Shown: positions 54,942 through 64,000, counted from the stretch's first letter. The stretch: 64,000 nucleotides of DNA from Sphingobium sp. AP49 (GCF_000281715.2 NZ_CP124576.1:3355501-3419500), one strand, 5' to 3'. The notes: generated by a model from the sequence alone, not told the origin. Numbers and translations are program-made.

Positions 54942-56237
54942 ATGAACGCACCCTGGAAACATGGCTCGGTCGGCCAGCGTGATCCGTTCCACGCCTTCGT
55001 CTGCGACGATCACAGCTTCGACCTGCTGCGCGCGGTCGCATCGGAAATGGGCTGGGCACCGGAAAAGGTGAACAAGGGCGGCATGCGCAATGCGGTGCAG
55101 AGCCTGTCGATCACGGCCAGCCCGCAGATCTTGTTCGTCGACATGTCGGAAAGCGGCGATCCGCTGAACGACATCAACAGCCTGGCCGAAGTCTGCGAAC
55201 CCGGCACCGTCGTCATCGCGGCAGGCCAGGTCAATGATGTGCGCCTGTACCGCGACCTGGTCGCCAGCGGCATCCAGGATTATCTGCTCAAGCCCTTTGG
55301 CGCCGACCAGTTGCGCGACGCGCTGGCCCAGGCCCAGGCGGTATTCCATGCACCGCGCGACGCCGGACCGGATCGCCCGCACATGACGGCGGCGATCATC
55401 GGCACGCGCGGCGGCGTGGGCGCCTCCAGCATGGCGACCTCGCTCGCCTGGATGCTCAGCGAGAAGAAGAAGCGCCCGACCGCGCTGCTCGATCTCGATG
55501 TTCATTTCGGCACCAATGCGCTGGCGATGGATCTGGAACCGGGCCGTGGCCTGACTGACGCGATCGAGAACCCCAGCCGCATCGACGGCCTGTTCATCGA
55601 ACGCGCCATGGTCCGGGCCAGCGAGATGCTGGCCATCCTGTCGGCCGAAGCGCCGATCAGCCAGCCGATGATGACCGACGGTGGCGCCTTCTACCAACTG
55701 CTGGAGGAATTTCGGCAGGCCTTCGAGTGCAGCGTCATCGACCTGCCGCGCAACATGCTGATCCAGCATCCGCACCTGATGAGCGACGTGAATGTCGCGG
55801 TCGTGGTGACCGAGCTGACCCTGGCTGCGGCGCGGGATTCGATCCGTATCCTGTCCTGGCTCAAGAGCAATGCGCCCCAGACCCGCGTGCTGGTGGTCGC
55901 CAACCGGGTTCACCCCGGCGCGCCCGAGATCAGCCGCAAGGATTTCGAGCAGTCGATCGAGCGCAAGGTCGACGTCATCATTCCGTTCGACCTGCGCATC
56001 GGCGCACAGGCTGCCAAGCTGGGCAAGACGCTCGCCGAGACCGCCAAGGGCAGCAAGGTCGGCGCGGCCTGCGCCGCCATGCTGGAAGAGGTGCTGGGCC
56101 TTGCGGGCGACGATGCAGCCGCAGATGGCGGCAAGGCGCAGCCCAAGAAGGGGGATTCGCTGCTCGGCAAGATCGGCGACCTCAAAAATATGATGCCTTC
56201 GCGCCGCAAGGACAAGGCAACGGCGCTGGAAGGCTGA
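54942..56237 (+). CDS. cpaE: Pilus assembly ATPase-like protein CpaE
   Basis: 431 residues from ATG 54942. A degenerate receiver domain (1-130) precedes a MinD/ParA-type domain with deviant Walker A IIGTRGGVGASSMATSLAW near 152-170, where the signature lysine is absent (GGVGASS). Then LLDLDVHFGTNALAMDL. It helps place the Tad machine at the pole in Caulobacter. cpaF normally follows, but here tadB comes next. Confidence 0.93.
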   Translation: MNAPWKHGSVGQRDPFHAFVCDDHSFDLLRAVASEMGWAPEKVNKGGMRNAVQSLSITASPQILFVDMSESGDPLNDINSLAEVCEPGTVVIAAGQVNDVRLYRDLVASGIQDYLLKPFGADQLRDALAQAQAVFHAPRDAGPDRPHMTAAIIGTRGGVGASSMATSLAWMLSEKKKRPTALLDLDVHFGTNALAMDLEPGRGLTDAIENPSRIDGLFIERAMVRASEMLAILSAEAPISQPMMTDGGAFYQLLEEFRQAFECSVIDLPRNMLIQHPHLMSDVNVAVVVTELTLAAARDSIRILSWLKSNAPQTRVLVVANRVHPGAPEISRKDFEQSIERKVDVIIPFDLRIGAQAAKLGKTLAETAKGSKVGAACAAMLEEVLGLAGDDAAADGGKAQPKKGDSLLGKIGDLKNMMPSRRKDKATALEG

Positions 56238-56309
56238 CGAACAGGGATGCCTGCCGCGCTAGGGCGGCAGGCATCTGCGATGCACATAGGCACTGGGAAC
56301 AGGCGAGCA

Positions 56310-57308
56310 ATGGACGGCAATTTCTTCCTGATTATGGTGCTGGTCGCGACCCTTCTGGGTCTCGCCGCCGTGGCGTTCGCCGGCCCCTCGCCCGATAAGG
56401 CGCGCAAGCGCCGCATCGCGCTCATCCGTGGGCGCCACAGCGATTCCACCGAGGCCATCCTGGAAGCCCGGATGCGCAAGGCGATCTCCAATCGCGCGAC
56501 CGGTACCGAAATGAAGATGCTGGTGTCGCTGGTTCCCAATCCGGAGAACCTGACCAAGCGCATCCGCATGACCGGCAAGAAATGGACGCTCAGCCAGTAT
56601 ATGACGTCCTGCGCCGTCATCTTCCTGCTGCTCAGCGCCCTGCTGATGATGCGCGGTTTCCCCGCCCCGCTCGCCGTGATGGTCGGCCTGGCGGCGGGCC
56701 TTGGCTTGCCACATTGGTGGATCGGCCGACTGATCGCCAAGCGCATCAACCAGTTCAACGCGAAATTCCCCGACGCCCTCGAACTCCTGACCCGCGGCCT
56801 GCGTTCGGGCCTGCCGGTGGGCGAGACGCTGGGCATCGTATCGAGCGAAATTCCCGGCCCCGTGGGCGAGGAGTTCAAGCTCATCACCGAACGGATCAAG
56901 ATCGGCAAGACCATGGACCAGGCGCTGCAGGAGACCGCAGACCGGCTCGGTACGCCTGAATTCCAGTTCTTCGTCATCACGCTGGCGATCCAGCGCGAAA
57001 CGGGTGGCAATCTCGCCGAAACGCTGCAAAACCTGGCCACCGTGTTGCGCCAGCGCGCCCAGATGAAGCTCAAGATCCGCGCCATGTCGTCGGAATCCAA
57101 GGCGTCGGCCTATATCATCGGCGTCCTGCCTTTCCTCGTCTTCGGCATGATCTGCTACATCAACTTCAACTATATGAGCCCCTTCTTCACGCCCGATCCA
57201 GCCGGCGTGTTCGGCCTCAGCACGATGCAGGTCATCGGCATCGGCGGCATGTGCTGGATGGGTATCGGCGCCTTCATCATGGCGCAGATGATCAACTTTG
57301 AAATCTGA
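56310..57308 (+). CDS. tadB: Pilus inner membrane platform protein TadB
   Basis: 332 residues from ATG 56310. N-terminal helix, two central helices (SCAVIFLLLSALLMM) and the T2SSF domain with FPDALELLTRGLRSGLPVGETLG and FFVITLAIQRETGGNLAETL; two C-terminal helices. It forms the inner membrane platform with TadC. Confidence 0.95.
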   Translation: MDGNFFLIMVLVATLLGLAAVAFAGPSPDKARKRRIALIRGRHSDSTEAILEARMRKAISNRATGTEMKMLVSLVPNPENLTKRIRMTGKKWTLSQYMTSCAVIFLLLSALLMMRGFPAPLAVMVGLAAGLGLPHWWIGRLIAKRINQFNAKFPDALELLTRGLRSGLPVGETLGIVSSEIPGPVGEEFKLITERIKIGKTMDQALQETADRLGTPEFQFFVITLAIQRETGGNLAETLQNLATVLRQRAQMKLKIRAMSSESKASAYIIGVLPFLVFGMICYINFNYMSPFFTPDPAGVFGLSTMQVIGIGGMCWMGIGAFIMAQMINFEI

Positions 57309-57325
57309 TGGGGAACGGATAGACC

Positions 57326-58315
57326 ATGGACGCCCCTACCCCCACCGGCACCCTGTTCGGCATGACCGCGACCGATTTCGGTACGCTGCTGGCCGCACTG
57401 GCGACGCTCGCCACCCTCTACGCGCTCTATGCGGTGATGACCGTGCGCGACCCGATGGCCAAGCGGGTCAAGGCGCTTAACGAACGGCGTGAACAGCTCA
57501 AGGCGGGCATCACCGCCTCGACCGCCAAGCGCCGTGCCAAGCTGGTGCGCAAGAACCAGACGACCGACAATATGCGGTCCTTCCTGTCCAGCCTGAAGGT
57601 GCTGCAGGACGACCAGCTCAAGGACGCGCAGATCCGCCTGGCCCAGGCGGGCATCCGCTCCAAGGACTGGGCCGTCGCGGTCATTTTCGGCCGCATGATC
57701 CTGCCGATCGTGATCGGCGGCACTGCCGCGATCCTGCTTTATGCCGTGGGCATCTATCCCGAATGGGGCGGCGCCAAGCGCTTCATGGCGTTCGCCGGTG
57801 CGCTGCTGCTCGCCTACAAGGCGCCCGACATCTTCATCGACAACAAGATTTCCAAGCGCTCCGCCGCGATCCGCAAGGGCCTGCCCGATGCGCTCGATCT
57901 TCTGGTCATCTGCGCCGAGGCCGGCCTCACCGTCGATACCGCCTTCAGTCGCGTGTCGCGCGAACTGGGCAAGGCCTATCCCGAACTGGGCGACGAGTTT
58001 CAGTTGACCGCGATCGAACTCAGCTTCCTCACCGAGCGGCGCATGGCGTTCGAGAATCTCGCGACGCGCGTGAAGCTGGATGCGGTCAAGGGCGTGGTCA
58101 CGACCATGATCCAGACCGAGAAATACGGCACCCCTCTGGCATCGGCGCTGCGCGTCCTGTCGGCCGAATTCCGTCACGAGCGCATGATGCGCGCGGAAGA
58201 AAAGGCCGCACGCCTGCCCGCGATCATGACCGTGCCGTTGATTCTGTTCATCCTGCCGACCCTGTTCGTCGTCATTCTGGGTCCGGCCGCTTGCTCGATC
58301 AGCAAGGCCTTCTAA
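57326..58315 (+). CDS. tadC: Pilus inner membrane platform protein TadC
   Basis: 329 residues with a T2SSF domain (GLPDALDLLVICAEAGLTVDTAF, VVTTMIQTEKYGTPLASALRVL) and helices at the start, middle and C terminus (LILFILPTLFVVILGP). Partner of TadB. Last gene of the cluster, followed within 12 nt by a hairpin. tadD and the pseudopilins tadE/F/G are not here. Confidence 0.95.
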   Translation: MDAPTPTGTLFGMTATDFGTLLAALATLATLYALYAVMTVRDPMAKRVKALNERREQLKAGITASTAKRRAKLVRKNQTTDNMRSFLSSLKVLQDDQLKDAQIRLAQAGIRSKDWAVAVIFGRMILPIVIGGTAAILLYAVGIYPEWGGAKRFMAFAGALLLAYKAPDIFIDNKISKRSAAIRKGLPDALDLLVICAEAGLTVDTAFSRVSRELGKAYPELGDEFQLTAIELSFLTERRMAFENLATRVKLDAVKGVVTTMIQTEKYGTPLASALRVLSAEFRHERMMRAEEKAARLPAIMTVPLILFILPTLFVVILGPAACSISKAF

Positions 58316-58326
58316 AAAATTTACAG

Positions 58327-58363
58327 GGAAGGAAGGGGCGCTGCCGTAGCGTCCCTTCCTTCC
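58327..58363 (+). terminator. Hairpin terminator after tadC
   Basis: An 11-bp stem GGAAGGAAGGG (58327-58337) with CCCTTCCTTCC (58353-58363), with inner GCT/AGC pairing, then GTTTCCGT. The T-tract is short, so termination strength is uncertain. Confidence 0.7.
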
Positions 58364-58450
58364 GTTTCCGTAAACTGCGGGCAAGCCGCTAGCGCCCCGC
58401 GCTTTTCCCCCTTATTCTTACCCTCAACCTGAAAAGGAGAGGATCGCATC

Positions 58451-58879
58451 ATGACCATTCGCATCGCGGCAGGCGCCGCTCTTGCAACCCTGGCCGCGCT
58501 GGCGGCCGTCACCCCGGCGCAGGCGGCCCAGCCGATCACTGGCCGTTGGGCCACGGTCGATGGCAAGGCCCTCGTCCAGATTGCGCCTTGCGGAAAAAGC
58601 ATCTGCGGCAAGATCGAAAAGATCGTAAAGCCGACCCCCGGTCGCCCTCAGACCGATATCAAGAACCCCGATCCGGCGCTGCGTTCCAAGCCGCTGGTCG
58701 GCCTGGCCCTGTTGTCGGGCTTCAGCGACGCCGGCGATATCTGGAAGGGCACGATCTACGACCCGGAAAGCGGCAAGAGCTATACCTCGAAGGTCAGCCG
58801 CAATGGTGATGGCACGCTCAAGGTTCAGGGCTGCATCGCCTTCTTCTGCAAGACCCAGACCTGGACCCCGGTCCGCTAG
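58451..58879 (+). CDS. DUF2147 exported protein
   Basis: 142 residues. Signal peptide ending AAVTPAQA-AQP. The mature protein has ITGRWATVDGKALVQIAPCGKSICGKI, GDIWKGTIYDPESGKSYTSKV and LKVQGCIAFFCKTQTWTPV, the DUF2147 pattern, a small beta-barrel-like periplasmic protein of unknown role. Four Cys residues in the mature part may form two disulfides. AAAAGGAGAGG precedes the ATG. It stands alone after the pilus terminator. Confidence 0.9.
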   Translation: MTIRIAAGAALATLAALAAVTPAQAAQPITGRWATVDGKALVQIAPCGKSICGKIEKIVKPTPGRPQTDIKNPDPALRSKPLVGLALLSGFSDAGDIWKGTIYDPESGKSYTSKVSRNGDGTLKVQGCIAFFCKTQTWTPVR

Positions 58880-58892
58880 GCAAACGCATCAG

Positions 58893-58931
58893 CGTCGGGC
58901 AGGCCATGCGCAATGCAGGACCTGCCCGACG
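58893..58931. terminator. Inverted repeat between convergent DUF2147 and marC genes
   Basis: CGTCGGGCAGG (58893-58903) and CCTGCCCGACG (58921-58931), a perfect 11-bp stem with a 17-nt loop. There is no T-tract on either strand. Its place between convergent stops suggests a shared transcript end. Confidence 0.5.
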
Positions 58932-58939
58932 ACCTGCGA

Positions 58940-59557
58940 CTAGAAGCTCGCCTTCAACCCGTCGATCACGAACTGCGCGGCCAGCGCCGCCAGCAAGACG
59001 CCAAGCAGGCGGGTAATCACCGCCTCGATCTTGGCACCCAGAATGGCCATCAGCGGCCCGGCCGCCAGCAGCGCCCCCAGCATCAGCACCAAAGTCACCG
59101 CCACCGCCACCAGCACGACCAGCCGGTCGACCATGCCGTCGGCACGCGACATCAGCAGCATGACGGTCGCGATCGAACCCGGCCCGGCGATCATCGGCAT
59201 CGCCATCGGGAAGACGGAGACATCCTCCACCTCCGGCGTCTCGGCGATCTTCTGCGCGCGATCCTCGCGCCGCTGGGTACGCTTCTCGAACACCATGTCC
59301 ATCGCGATCATGAACAGCATGATGCCGCCGGCGATGCGGAAACTGTCCAGTTCGATGCCGAGCACGCCCAGCAGTTGCTTGCCCCACAGCGCGAACACCA
59401 GCAGGATGGCGGCAGCAATGCCGACCGCGCGGATCGCCATCGACCGGCGCTGGGCGATCGTCGCCCCGGTGGTCAGGCTGGCATAGATGGGCGCGCAACC
59501 CGGCGGATCGATCACCACGAACAGCGTGACGAAAGCGGATATGAACAATTCGATCAT
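58940..59557 (-). CDS. MarC family membrane protein
   Basis: 205 residues with six predicted membrane helices. FVVIDPPGCAPIYASLT and FPMAMPMIAGPGSIATVMLL are the UPF0056/MarC signatures. The substrate is unknown, and the early link of E. coli marC to multiple resistance was not confirmed for the family. Its start overlaps the preceding gene (ATGA). Last of a five-gene overlapped operon. Confidence 0.9.
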   Translation of the reverse strand: MIELFISAFVTLFVVIDPPGCAPIYASLTTGATIAQRRSMAIRAVGIAAAILLVFALWGKQLLGVLGIELDSFRIAGGIMLFMIAMDMVFEKRTQRREDRAQKIAETPEVEDVSVFPMAMPMIAGPGSIATVMLLMSRADGMVDRLVVLVAVAVTLVLMLGALLAAGPLMAILGAKIEAVITRLLGVLLAALAAQFVIDGLKASF

Positions 59558-60201
59558 GACGGCGCCCCCACCTTGTCGTCGATCACCACATCATAGCCGG
59601 TCCCGTTCCACATGCGGACGGTGACCCGACGGCTGCCATCGGTCGCGACATCGGCGGACCAGATCAGGCTGTCATCCTGCGGCACCGGTGGCGCCTCCCC
59701 CTTCGCCGGCGGCGGACCTTCGGGCCGCGCACCGCGCTTGCAGGTCGCGACCTTCCCGGTCAGAAATTCCGGCACTGCCCGCTCGGTTGCCAGACGATCG
59801 CCATGATCGAGGATCCACTGCCAGCGGCCCTTCTTGTCGCGCCGCCACAGAGTGGTGAAATAGCCGACCGATCCATCCGGCCGCTTCCAGTTGCCGGTGC
59901 TGGCGGCGAGCAAGCCGTCGCAAGCGACATAGACGATCGATGGCGTCCAACTGACCGAGGCCGGCGGGTCCGCCTGCTTCTTCAGCCAGTCCTTCGCCAC
60001 CACCCGTTGCGGCACGAACATCACCGCATCGTCCGCCGCGGTCTCGCGAAAGGCGGTCCATTGCCCCTTTTGCTGGGCAAGCCGGTTGAAGGCGATTTCG
60101 GCCGCGATCACCGAACTGGGATCGGGCTGGTAACGCATCGGCGGCTTGGCCGCGACCAGCATCACCAGGCTGAGGGCAAGGAGCGCTGCGCGTGCCTTCA
60201 C
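59554..60201 (-). CDS. Exported NTF2-like (DUF4440-type) protein
   Basis: 215 residues from GTG 60201 with GGAGGGG close upstream; the start overlaps the folD stop (GTGA). Signal peptide [21 protein letters not shown]. The core ([47 protein letters not shown]) looks like a SnoaL/DUF4440 cone-shaped fold. The C-terminal part is not recognised. The role is unknown. Confidence 0.72.
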   Translation of the reverse strand: MKARAALLALSLVMLVAAKPPMRYQPDPSSVIAAEIAFNRLAQQKGQWTAFRETAADDAVMFVPQRVVAKDWLKKQADPPASVSWTPSIVYVACDGLLAASTGNWKRPDGSVGYFTTLWRRDKKGRWQWILDHGDRLATERAVPEFLTGKVATCKRGARPEGPPPAKGEAPPVPQDDSLIWSADVATDGSRRVTVRMWNGTGYDVVIDDKVGAPS

Positions 60202-61091
60202 AGCCCCTCCGGCTTTGCCAGGCCCGCGCGGGCATGGGCGGCGACCAGCGTGTTGCGCAGCAGTACCGCGATCGTCATCGGCCCGACGCCGCCGGGCACC
60301 GGCGTGATGGCACGGACATGCGACAGCGCTTCGGCAGTGGCGACGTCGCCGACGATCCGGCCCTTGCCATCTTCGGTATCGACCACGCGATTGATGCCGA
60401 CGTCGATCACCGTCGCGCCTGGCTTGATCCATTCGCCCTTCACCATTTCGGCGCGGCCGACGGCGGCGACGACGATATCGGCGCGGTGGACGATGCTGGC
60501 GATGTCGCGGGTGCGGCTATGGGCGATGGTGACGGTGCAGTTTTCCGCCAGCAGCAGCGCCGCCATCGGCTTGCCGACGATGTTGGAACGACCGACCACA
60601 ACCGCTTCCATGCCCGACAAATCGCCCAGCTCGTCCTTCAGCAGCATGATGCAGCCCAGCGGCGTACAGGGCACCAGCGCCTCCTGCCCGGTGGCGAGGC
60701 GCCCGGCATTGACGACATGGAAGCCGTCGACATCCTTGGCCGGGTCGATCGCGGCGATCACCGCCGCCTCGTCGATATGCTTGGGCAACGGCAACTGCAC
60801 CAGGATGCCGTCGACGCGGTCATCATGGTTCAGTTCCTCGATCAGGTCGAGCAGGTCATCCTCGCCAATGCTGTCGGGGCGCTTGAACTCCATGCTCTCC
60901 ATGCCGGCTGCGACCGTCATCTTGCCCTTGTTGCGGACATAGACGCTGCTCGCCGGGTCCTCCCCCACCAGCACCACGGCCAGCCCCGGCTTGCGGCCGG
61001 TCTGTTCCACGAAGGCGGTGACGCGATCGGCCACCTTGTCGCGGAGCGTGGCGGCAAAGGCCTTGCCGTCGATGATCTTGCCGATGGTCAT
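60198..61091 (-). CDS. folD: Methylenetetrahydrofolate dehydrogenase / cyclohydrolase
   Basis: 297 residues. The catalytic Tyr/Lys region is [16 protein letters not shown], then [13 protein letters not shown], the dinucleotide site [17 protein letters not shown], and the C-terminal [17 protein letters not shown]. It interconverts methylene-, methenyl- and formyl-THF, and so uses the methylene-THF made by the glycine cleavage enzymes in this window. It overlaps neighbours by 4 nt on both sides. Confidence 0.97.
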   Translation of the reverse strand: MTIGKIIDGKAFAATLRDKVADRVTAFVEQTGRKPGLAVVLVGEDPASSVYVRNKGKMTVAAGMESMEFKRPDSIGEDDLLDLIEELNHDDRVDGILVQLPLPKHIDEAAVIAAIDPAKDVDGFHVVNAGRLATGQEALVPCTPLGCIMLLKDELGDLSGMEAVVVGRSNIVGKPMAALLLAENCTVTIAHSRTRDIASIVHRADIVVAAVGRAEMVKGEWIKPGATVIDVGINRVVDTEDGKGRIVGDVATAEALSHVRAITPVPGGVGPMTIAVLLRNTLVAAHARAGLAKPEGL

Positions 61092-61411
61092 GTCGTTTCA
61101 ACCCATTTCGTGATGATGGCGGCCAGCCGGTCCAACGCCTGCGCCCCGCCCTGTATCCGTAACCGCTTTAGCCGGTTGGTATCGCCCGATTCCAGCAAAA
61201 TCGCGCCCCTGGGCCAATCGAGCCGCTTGGCCAGCAACGCGATCAGCGCCGCATTGGCCTTTCCTTTTTCCGGCACCGCGCGCACGCGGGCGGACAGCCA
61301 GTGCGCGCCCTTCTCGTCGGTCCAGCATCCACCGACATCCTCGCGCGCGGCGCCGGGCGTCAGGCGAACCGCCAGAATGAGGTCATCCCCGTCCCGGCGC
61401 CAGCCGATCAC
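61088..61411 (-). CDS. DUF167 (YggU-like) protein
   Basis: 107 residues: [17 protein letters not shown], then [26 protein letters not shown] and [16 protein letters not shown]. These are the DUF167/UPF0235 hallmarks. Function unknown; it is commonly cotranscribed with yggT as here (ATGA overlap). Confidence 0.92.
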   Translation of the reverse strand: MIGWRRDGDDLILAVRLTPGAAREDVGGCWTDEKGAHWLSARVRAVPEKGKANAALIALLAKRLDWPRGAILLESGDTNRLKRLRIQGGAQALDRLAAIITKWVETT

Positions 61412-61701
61412 ATCAGGCTGGAAAAGAGCGGCGGCAGGATCGCCTGGCGAATGATGAGGATGCCCAGCAAGACGACCATCGGCGACAGGTCGAGTGCGCC
61501 GAGGTCCGGCATGATCCGCCGGATCGGATTATAGATGGGGGCCGTCATCCGATCGAGCGCGACCATCACGGTGCGCACGAAATCGCTGCCTGTGTTGACG
61601 ACATTGAAGGCGATCAGCCAGCTCATGACGGCCTGGATGATGATGATCCACCACAGCACGTCGAGCAGGATGACGATGATCTGATAGAGGGCGTAGGCCA
61701 T
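61408..61701 (-). CDS. YggT family membrane protein
   Basis: 97 residues from ATG 61701 (MAYALYQIIVILLDVLWWII), with GGAG 5 nt upstream. Two membrane blocks; MTAPIYNPIRRIMPDLGALDLSPMV between them is the YggT signature. Linked in the literature to osmotic tolerance and, in other phyla, to membrane complex assembly. First gene of the yggT-DUF167-folD-NTF2-marC operon. Confidence 0.93.
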   Translation of the reverse strand: MAYALYQIIVILLDVLWWIIIIQAVMSWLIAFNVVNTGSDFVRTVMVALDRMTAPIYNPIRRIMPDLGALDLSPMVVLLGILIIRQAILPPLFSSLM

Positions 61702-61843
61702 GGGATCTCCGTTCAAGCTTGGCGCCGCTCTAGCCGAGGCGAGGGGCCGGCCACAAGCCGCGACCGCCGCTTATTCCACCAAAGACCGACAGGCTTCGGC
61801 GGGAAGGGGTGGCGGGCATGGTTTGCGGCGCTATAGCGGGACC

Positions 61844-62365
61844 ATGAATTTTCGTGATGCCATCCCCGCCGATGCTCCGCTGATTGCCGCGATCCATGTG
61901 GAAAGCTGGCGCATCGCCTATGCCCATATCATGGACCCGGCCTATCTGGCGGGCGGAATCGAGGCCGAGCGGCTCGCCACCTGGACGCAGCGGCTTGACC
62001 ATCCGACACCCGGTCAGCGCATCATCATTGCCGAGCAGGACGGGCGACCGATGGGCTTCACCTGCATCATCGGCGGCGCCGACGAACGCTGGGGCACGCT
62101 GGTCGACAATCTCCACGCCCTGCCAGCAGCACGCGGCACGGGGCTTGGCACCGCCCTGCTGGCACGCGGCGCGCAATGGGCGATCGACGGCTGGCCACAG
62201 ACCGGCCTGTTCCTCTGGTGCTACAGCGACAACCAGGCCGCACGCGGCTTCTATGCTGCGCGCGGCGGGGTCGAGGTCGAGGATTGGGACAAGCCCGGCC
62301 CGGACGGCCGGACCCTGCCGGAAAAGCGCATATATTGGGCTGATCCGGCGATCCTGCTCCGGTAA
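61844..62365 (+). CDS. GNAT family N-acetyltransferase
   Basis: 173 residues from ATG 61844 (MNFRDAIPADAPLIAAIHVESW). The acetyl-CoA loop is LHALPAARGTGLGTALLARGAQWA and the last part GLFLWCYSDNQAARGFYAARGG is motif B. Substrate unknown. It is convergent with argB, with 8 nt between the stops. Confidence 0.9.
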   Translation: MNFRDAIPADAPLIAAIHVESWRIAYAHIMDPAYLAGGIEAERLATWTQRLDHPTPGQRIIIAEQDGRPMGFTCIIGGADERWGTLVDNLHALPAARGTGLGTALLARGAQWAIDGWPQTGLFLWCYSDNQAARGFYAARGGVEVEDWDKPGPDGRTLPEKRIYWADPAILLR

Positions 62366-62373
62366 ATTCGTGC

Positions 62374-63279
62374 TTATTTGCGGATCAGCGTGCCCGCACC
62401 GCGATCGGTGAAGATTTCCAGCAGCATCGCGTGTGGCACCCGGCCGTCGAGGATGACGGCCGCATCGACGCCGCTTTCGACCGCCTTCACGCAGGTTTCC
62501 AGCTTCGGAATCATGCCGCCGGTGATCGTACCATCGACCTGCAGCGCATGGATCGCAGCGGGATCAAGGTCGGTCAGCAATTCCTTGTCCTTGTTGAGCA
62601 CACCCGGCACGTCGGTCAGCAGGAAGAAACGCGACGCCTGAAGCTCGGCCGCGATCGCGCCGGCCATGGTGTCGGCATTGACATTATAGGTATGCCCATC
62701 GGCGCCGATGCCGACGGGCGCGACCACCGGGATGATGCCGTCCTGCGTCAGCGTGTCGAGGATGCGCCGGTCGACCGAGACCGGATCGCCGACGAAGCCC
62801 AGGTCGACATGGCGCTCGATGCCCGAATTGGGATCCGGCGCGCGGCTGTGGCCAACCTTCTCGCACAGCACCAGCCCGCCGTCCTTGCCCGAAATGCCGA
62901 CCGCCCGGCCGCCTGCGCCGCTGATCCAGCCGACGATTTCCTTGTTGATCGACCCCGCCAGCACCATTTCGGCGATCTGCGCGGTTTCCTTGTCGGTGAC
63001 GCGCAGGCCGTTCACGAAATGCGATTCGACGCCCAGCTTCTTGAGCATCGCGCCGATCTGCGGCCCGCCGCCATGGACGACGACGACATTGATGCCGACC
63101 GCCTTCATCAGCACGACATCCTCGGCGAAATCGCGTGCCGCCTCCGGATCGCCCATGGCGTGGCCGCCATATTTCACGACGAAGGTCTTGCCCGCATAGC
63201 GCTGCATATAGGGCAGCGCCTCGACAAGGGTTTCGGCCTTCGCGAGGAGCGCGGGATCGGGGGCGTAGTTGCTGGTCAT
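62374..63279 (-). CDS. argB: Acetylglutamate kinase
   Basis: 301 residues from ATG 63279 ([21 protein letters not shown]); an ATG at 63291 is an alternative. [12 protein letters not shown] and [19 protein letters not shown] are the phosphate-binding glycine loops, then [17 protein letters not shown] and the [17 protein letters not shown] end. It catalyses the second step of arginine synthesis and is usually feedback inhibited by arginine in species with this longer form. Confidence 0.97.
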   Translation of the reverse strand: MTSNYAPDPALLAKAETLVEALPYMQRYAGKTFVVKYGGHAMGDPEAARDFAEDVVLMKAVGINVVVVHGGGPQIGAMLKKLGVESHFVNGLRVTDKETAQIAEMVLAGSINKEIVGWISGAGGRAVGISGKDGGLVLCEKVGHSRAPDPNSGIERHVDLGFVGDPVSVDRRILDTLTQDGIIPVVAPVGIGADGHTYNVNADTMAGAIAAELQASRFFLLTDVPGVLNKDKELLTDLDPAAIHALQVDGTITGGMIPKLETCVKAVESGVDAAVILDGRVPHAMLLEIFTDRGAGTLIRK

Positions 63280-63316
63280 GCGCGCGCGCATAAGACCATA
63301 TGCGCGCTACGGCAAG

Positions 63317-63949
63317 TTATCGATCGAGGCGACGGCCCAATGCGACCGCTGCGGAGATCAGTGGCGGCACCAGGATGATCGACAGCAGCACCTTGGTAAT
63401 CATCTGCCCGACCATCAGGTCCATGATCGGCCGCTCGCCATAGAAGGAGATGGTGATGAACAGCAGCGTATCGACGATCTGCGATACGACGCTGGCGACC
63501 ATGCCGCGCAGCCAGACCAGACGGCCCTCGCCGCCAGCCAACCGCGAGAAGATGAAGACGTTGAGCGTCTGCGACGTACCATAGGAGATCAGGCCGGCCA
63601 GCATCATCCGCGATCCCTGGCCCACGACGATCGGGAAGGCATCGACGGCGGGCGGATACATGCCCGGATCATGCGGTAGGGCGATGACGATATGGATCAG
63701 CGCCGCCGACACCAGCAGTGGCACGAAGCCCAGGCGCACCAGCGCGGTCGCGGTCTTCTGTCCATGAAGTTCCGATACGGCGCTGGAAATGATGACCAGC
63801 AGCAGGAAGGCAAAAATGCCCGCCTCCACCGCCAGCGGCCCCAGGGCGACCTGTTTCACGCCCAATACGCCGGCCATGCAGACCATGCCGCCATAGAGGA
63901 TGGAAAAGACGAAGAGGGAGCGGGTCAGCGGCGCGGTCGATGAAGTCAT
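63317..63949 (-). CDS. Queuosine precursor transporter, YhhQ family
   Basis: 210 residues with about six membrane helices. GIFAFLLLVIISSAVSELHGQKTA, GQGSRMMLAGLISYGTSQTLNVFIFS and SQIVDTLLFITISFYGE are the VUT-1/YhhQ signatures. The family imports queuine precursors (preQ0/preQ1). I looked for a preQ1-type riboswitch in the 50 nt before it and saw none, but the window ends there. Confidence 0.9.
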   Translation of the reverse strand: MTSSTAPLTRSLFVFSILYGGMVCMAGVLGVKQVALGPLAVEAGIFAFLLLVIISSAVSELHGQKTATALVRLGFVPLLVSAALIHIVIALPHDPGMYPPAVDAFPIVVGQGSRMMLAGLISYGTSQTLNVFIFSRLAGGEGRLVWLRGMVASVVSQIVDTLLFITISFYGERPIMDLMVGQMITKVLLSIILVPPLISAAVALGRRLDR

Positions 63950-64000
63950 CGACAGCCCTTACCGGGATTTGTCACGCGGGGGAAGATGGTGACGAACCTG

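Noticed and set aside
1..64000. CRISPR array, prophage, insertion sequence or integrative element
   Set aside because: No regular spacer-repeat array, transposase, integrase or tRNA-flanking direct repeat was seen anywhere in the window.

Overview
The window is GC-rich chromosomal DNA from an alphaproteobacterium. The gene content and the typical Sphingomonadaceae protein style (meso-DAP murein ligases, argS-SPOR-nagZ-scpAB-tatABC order, many alanine/proline-rich linkers, dispersed CCAGCGAAGGCTGG-type inverted repeats) point to a sphingomonad, probably Sphingobium or a close relative. The genus is inference. No tRNA, rRNA, CRISPR array, insertion sequence or prophage was recognised. Almost everything is core chromosome.

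Layout. 1-3045: the 3' end of a hybrid histidine kinase, a Tam41-like nucleotidyltransferase, a DUF938 methyltransferase and a small membrane protein. 3075-8013: a glycine cleavage operon (gcvT-gcvH-gcvPA-gcvPB, minus strand) led by a tandem glycine riboswitch and closed by a strong hairpin terminator. 8116-9442: small unknown genes, a dispersed inverted repeat and a short 11-bp tandem repeat. 9443-12520: dgt and a large TPR/SPOR envelope protein. 12568-31727: the complete division and cell wall (dcw) cluster on the minus strand, mraZ-rsmH-ftsL-ftsI-murE-murF-mraY-murD-ftsW-murG-murC-orf-murB-[repeat]-ddl-ftsQ-ftsA-ftsZ. Most genes overlap by 1-4 nt. It has 10-bp-spaced GGG boxes ahead of mraZ and a double hairpin after ftsZ. 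31727-36088: a GldG-like membrane protein, a small membrane-anchored protein, a cysteine synthase, a SleB-type wall hydrolase, a three-hairpin non-coding block and an entericidin lipoprotein. 36139-42584: argS-SPOR-nagZ-scpA-scpB-tatA-tatB-tatC (minus strand). 42608-45956: a repeat pair, a lipoprotein, and ispH-thrB-rnhA. 46313-51161: a large DUF2235 hydrolase with membrane segments, a 58-residue DUF1508 protein, an FAD oxidoreductase and an alpha/beta hydrolase. 51211-58315: a Tad/Flp pilus cluster cpaA-cpaB-cpaC-cpaD-cpaE-tadB-tadC that lacks the cpaF ATPase and any pilin. 58451-63949: DUF2147, then marC, an NTF2-like protein, folD, a DUF167 protein and yggT (one tightly overlapped minus-strand operon), a GNAT acetyltransferase, argB and a queuosine-precursor transporter of the YhhQ family.

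Functionally the window combines one-carbon metabolism (glycine cleavage and FolD), peptidoglycan synthesis with septation, envelope maintenance (SPOR proteins, NagZ, SleB, Tat export), chromosome condensation (ScpAB) and surface attachment (Tad pilus). Nothing here is a clear new defence or mobile system. The most interesting unexplained items are the three-hairpin block with a C12 loop at 35706-35837, the motor-less Tad cluster, the conserved-looking small gene between murC and murB, the Tam41-like protein and the 11-bp repeat array.
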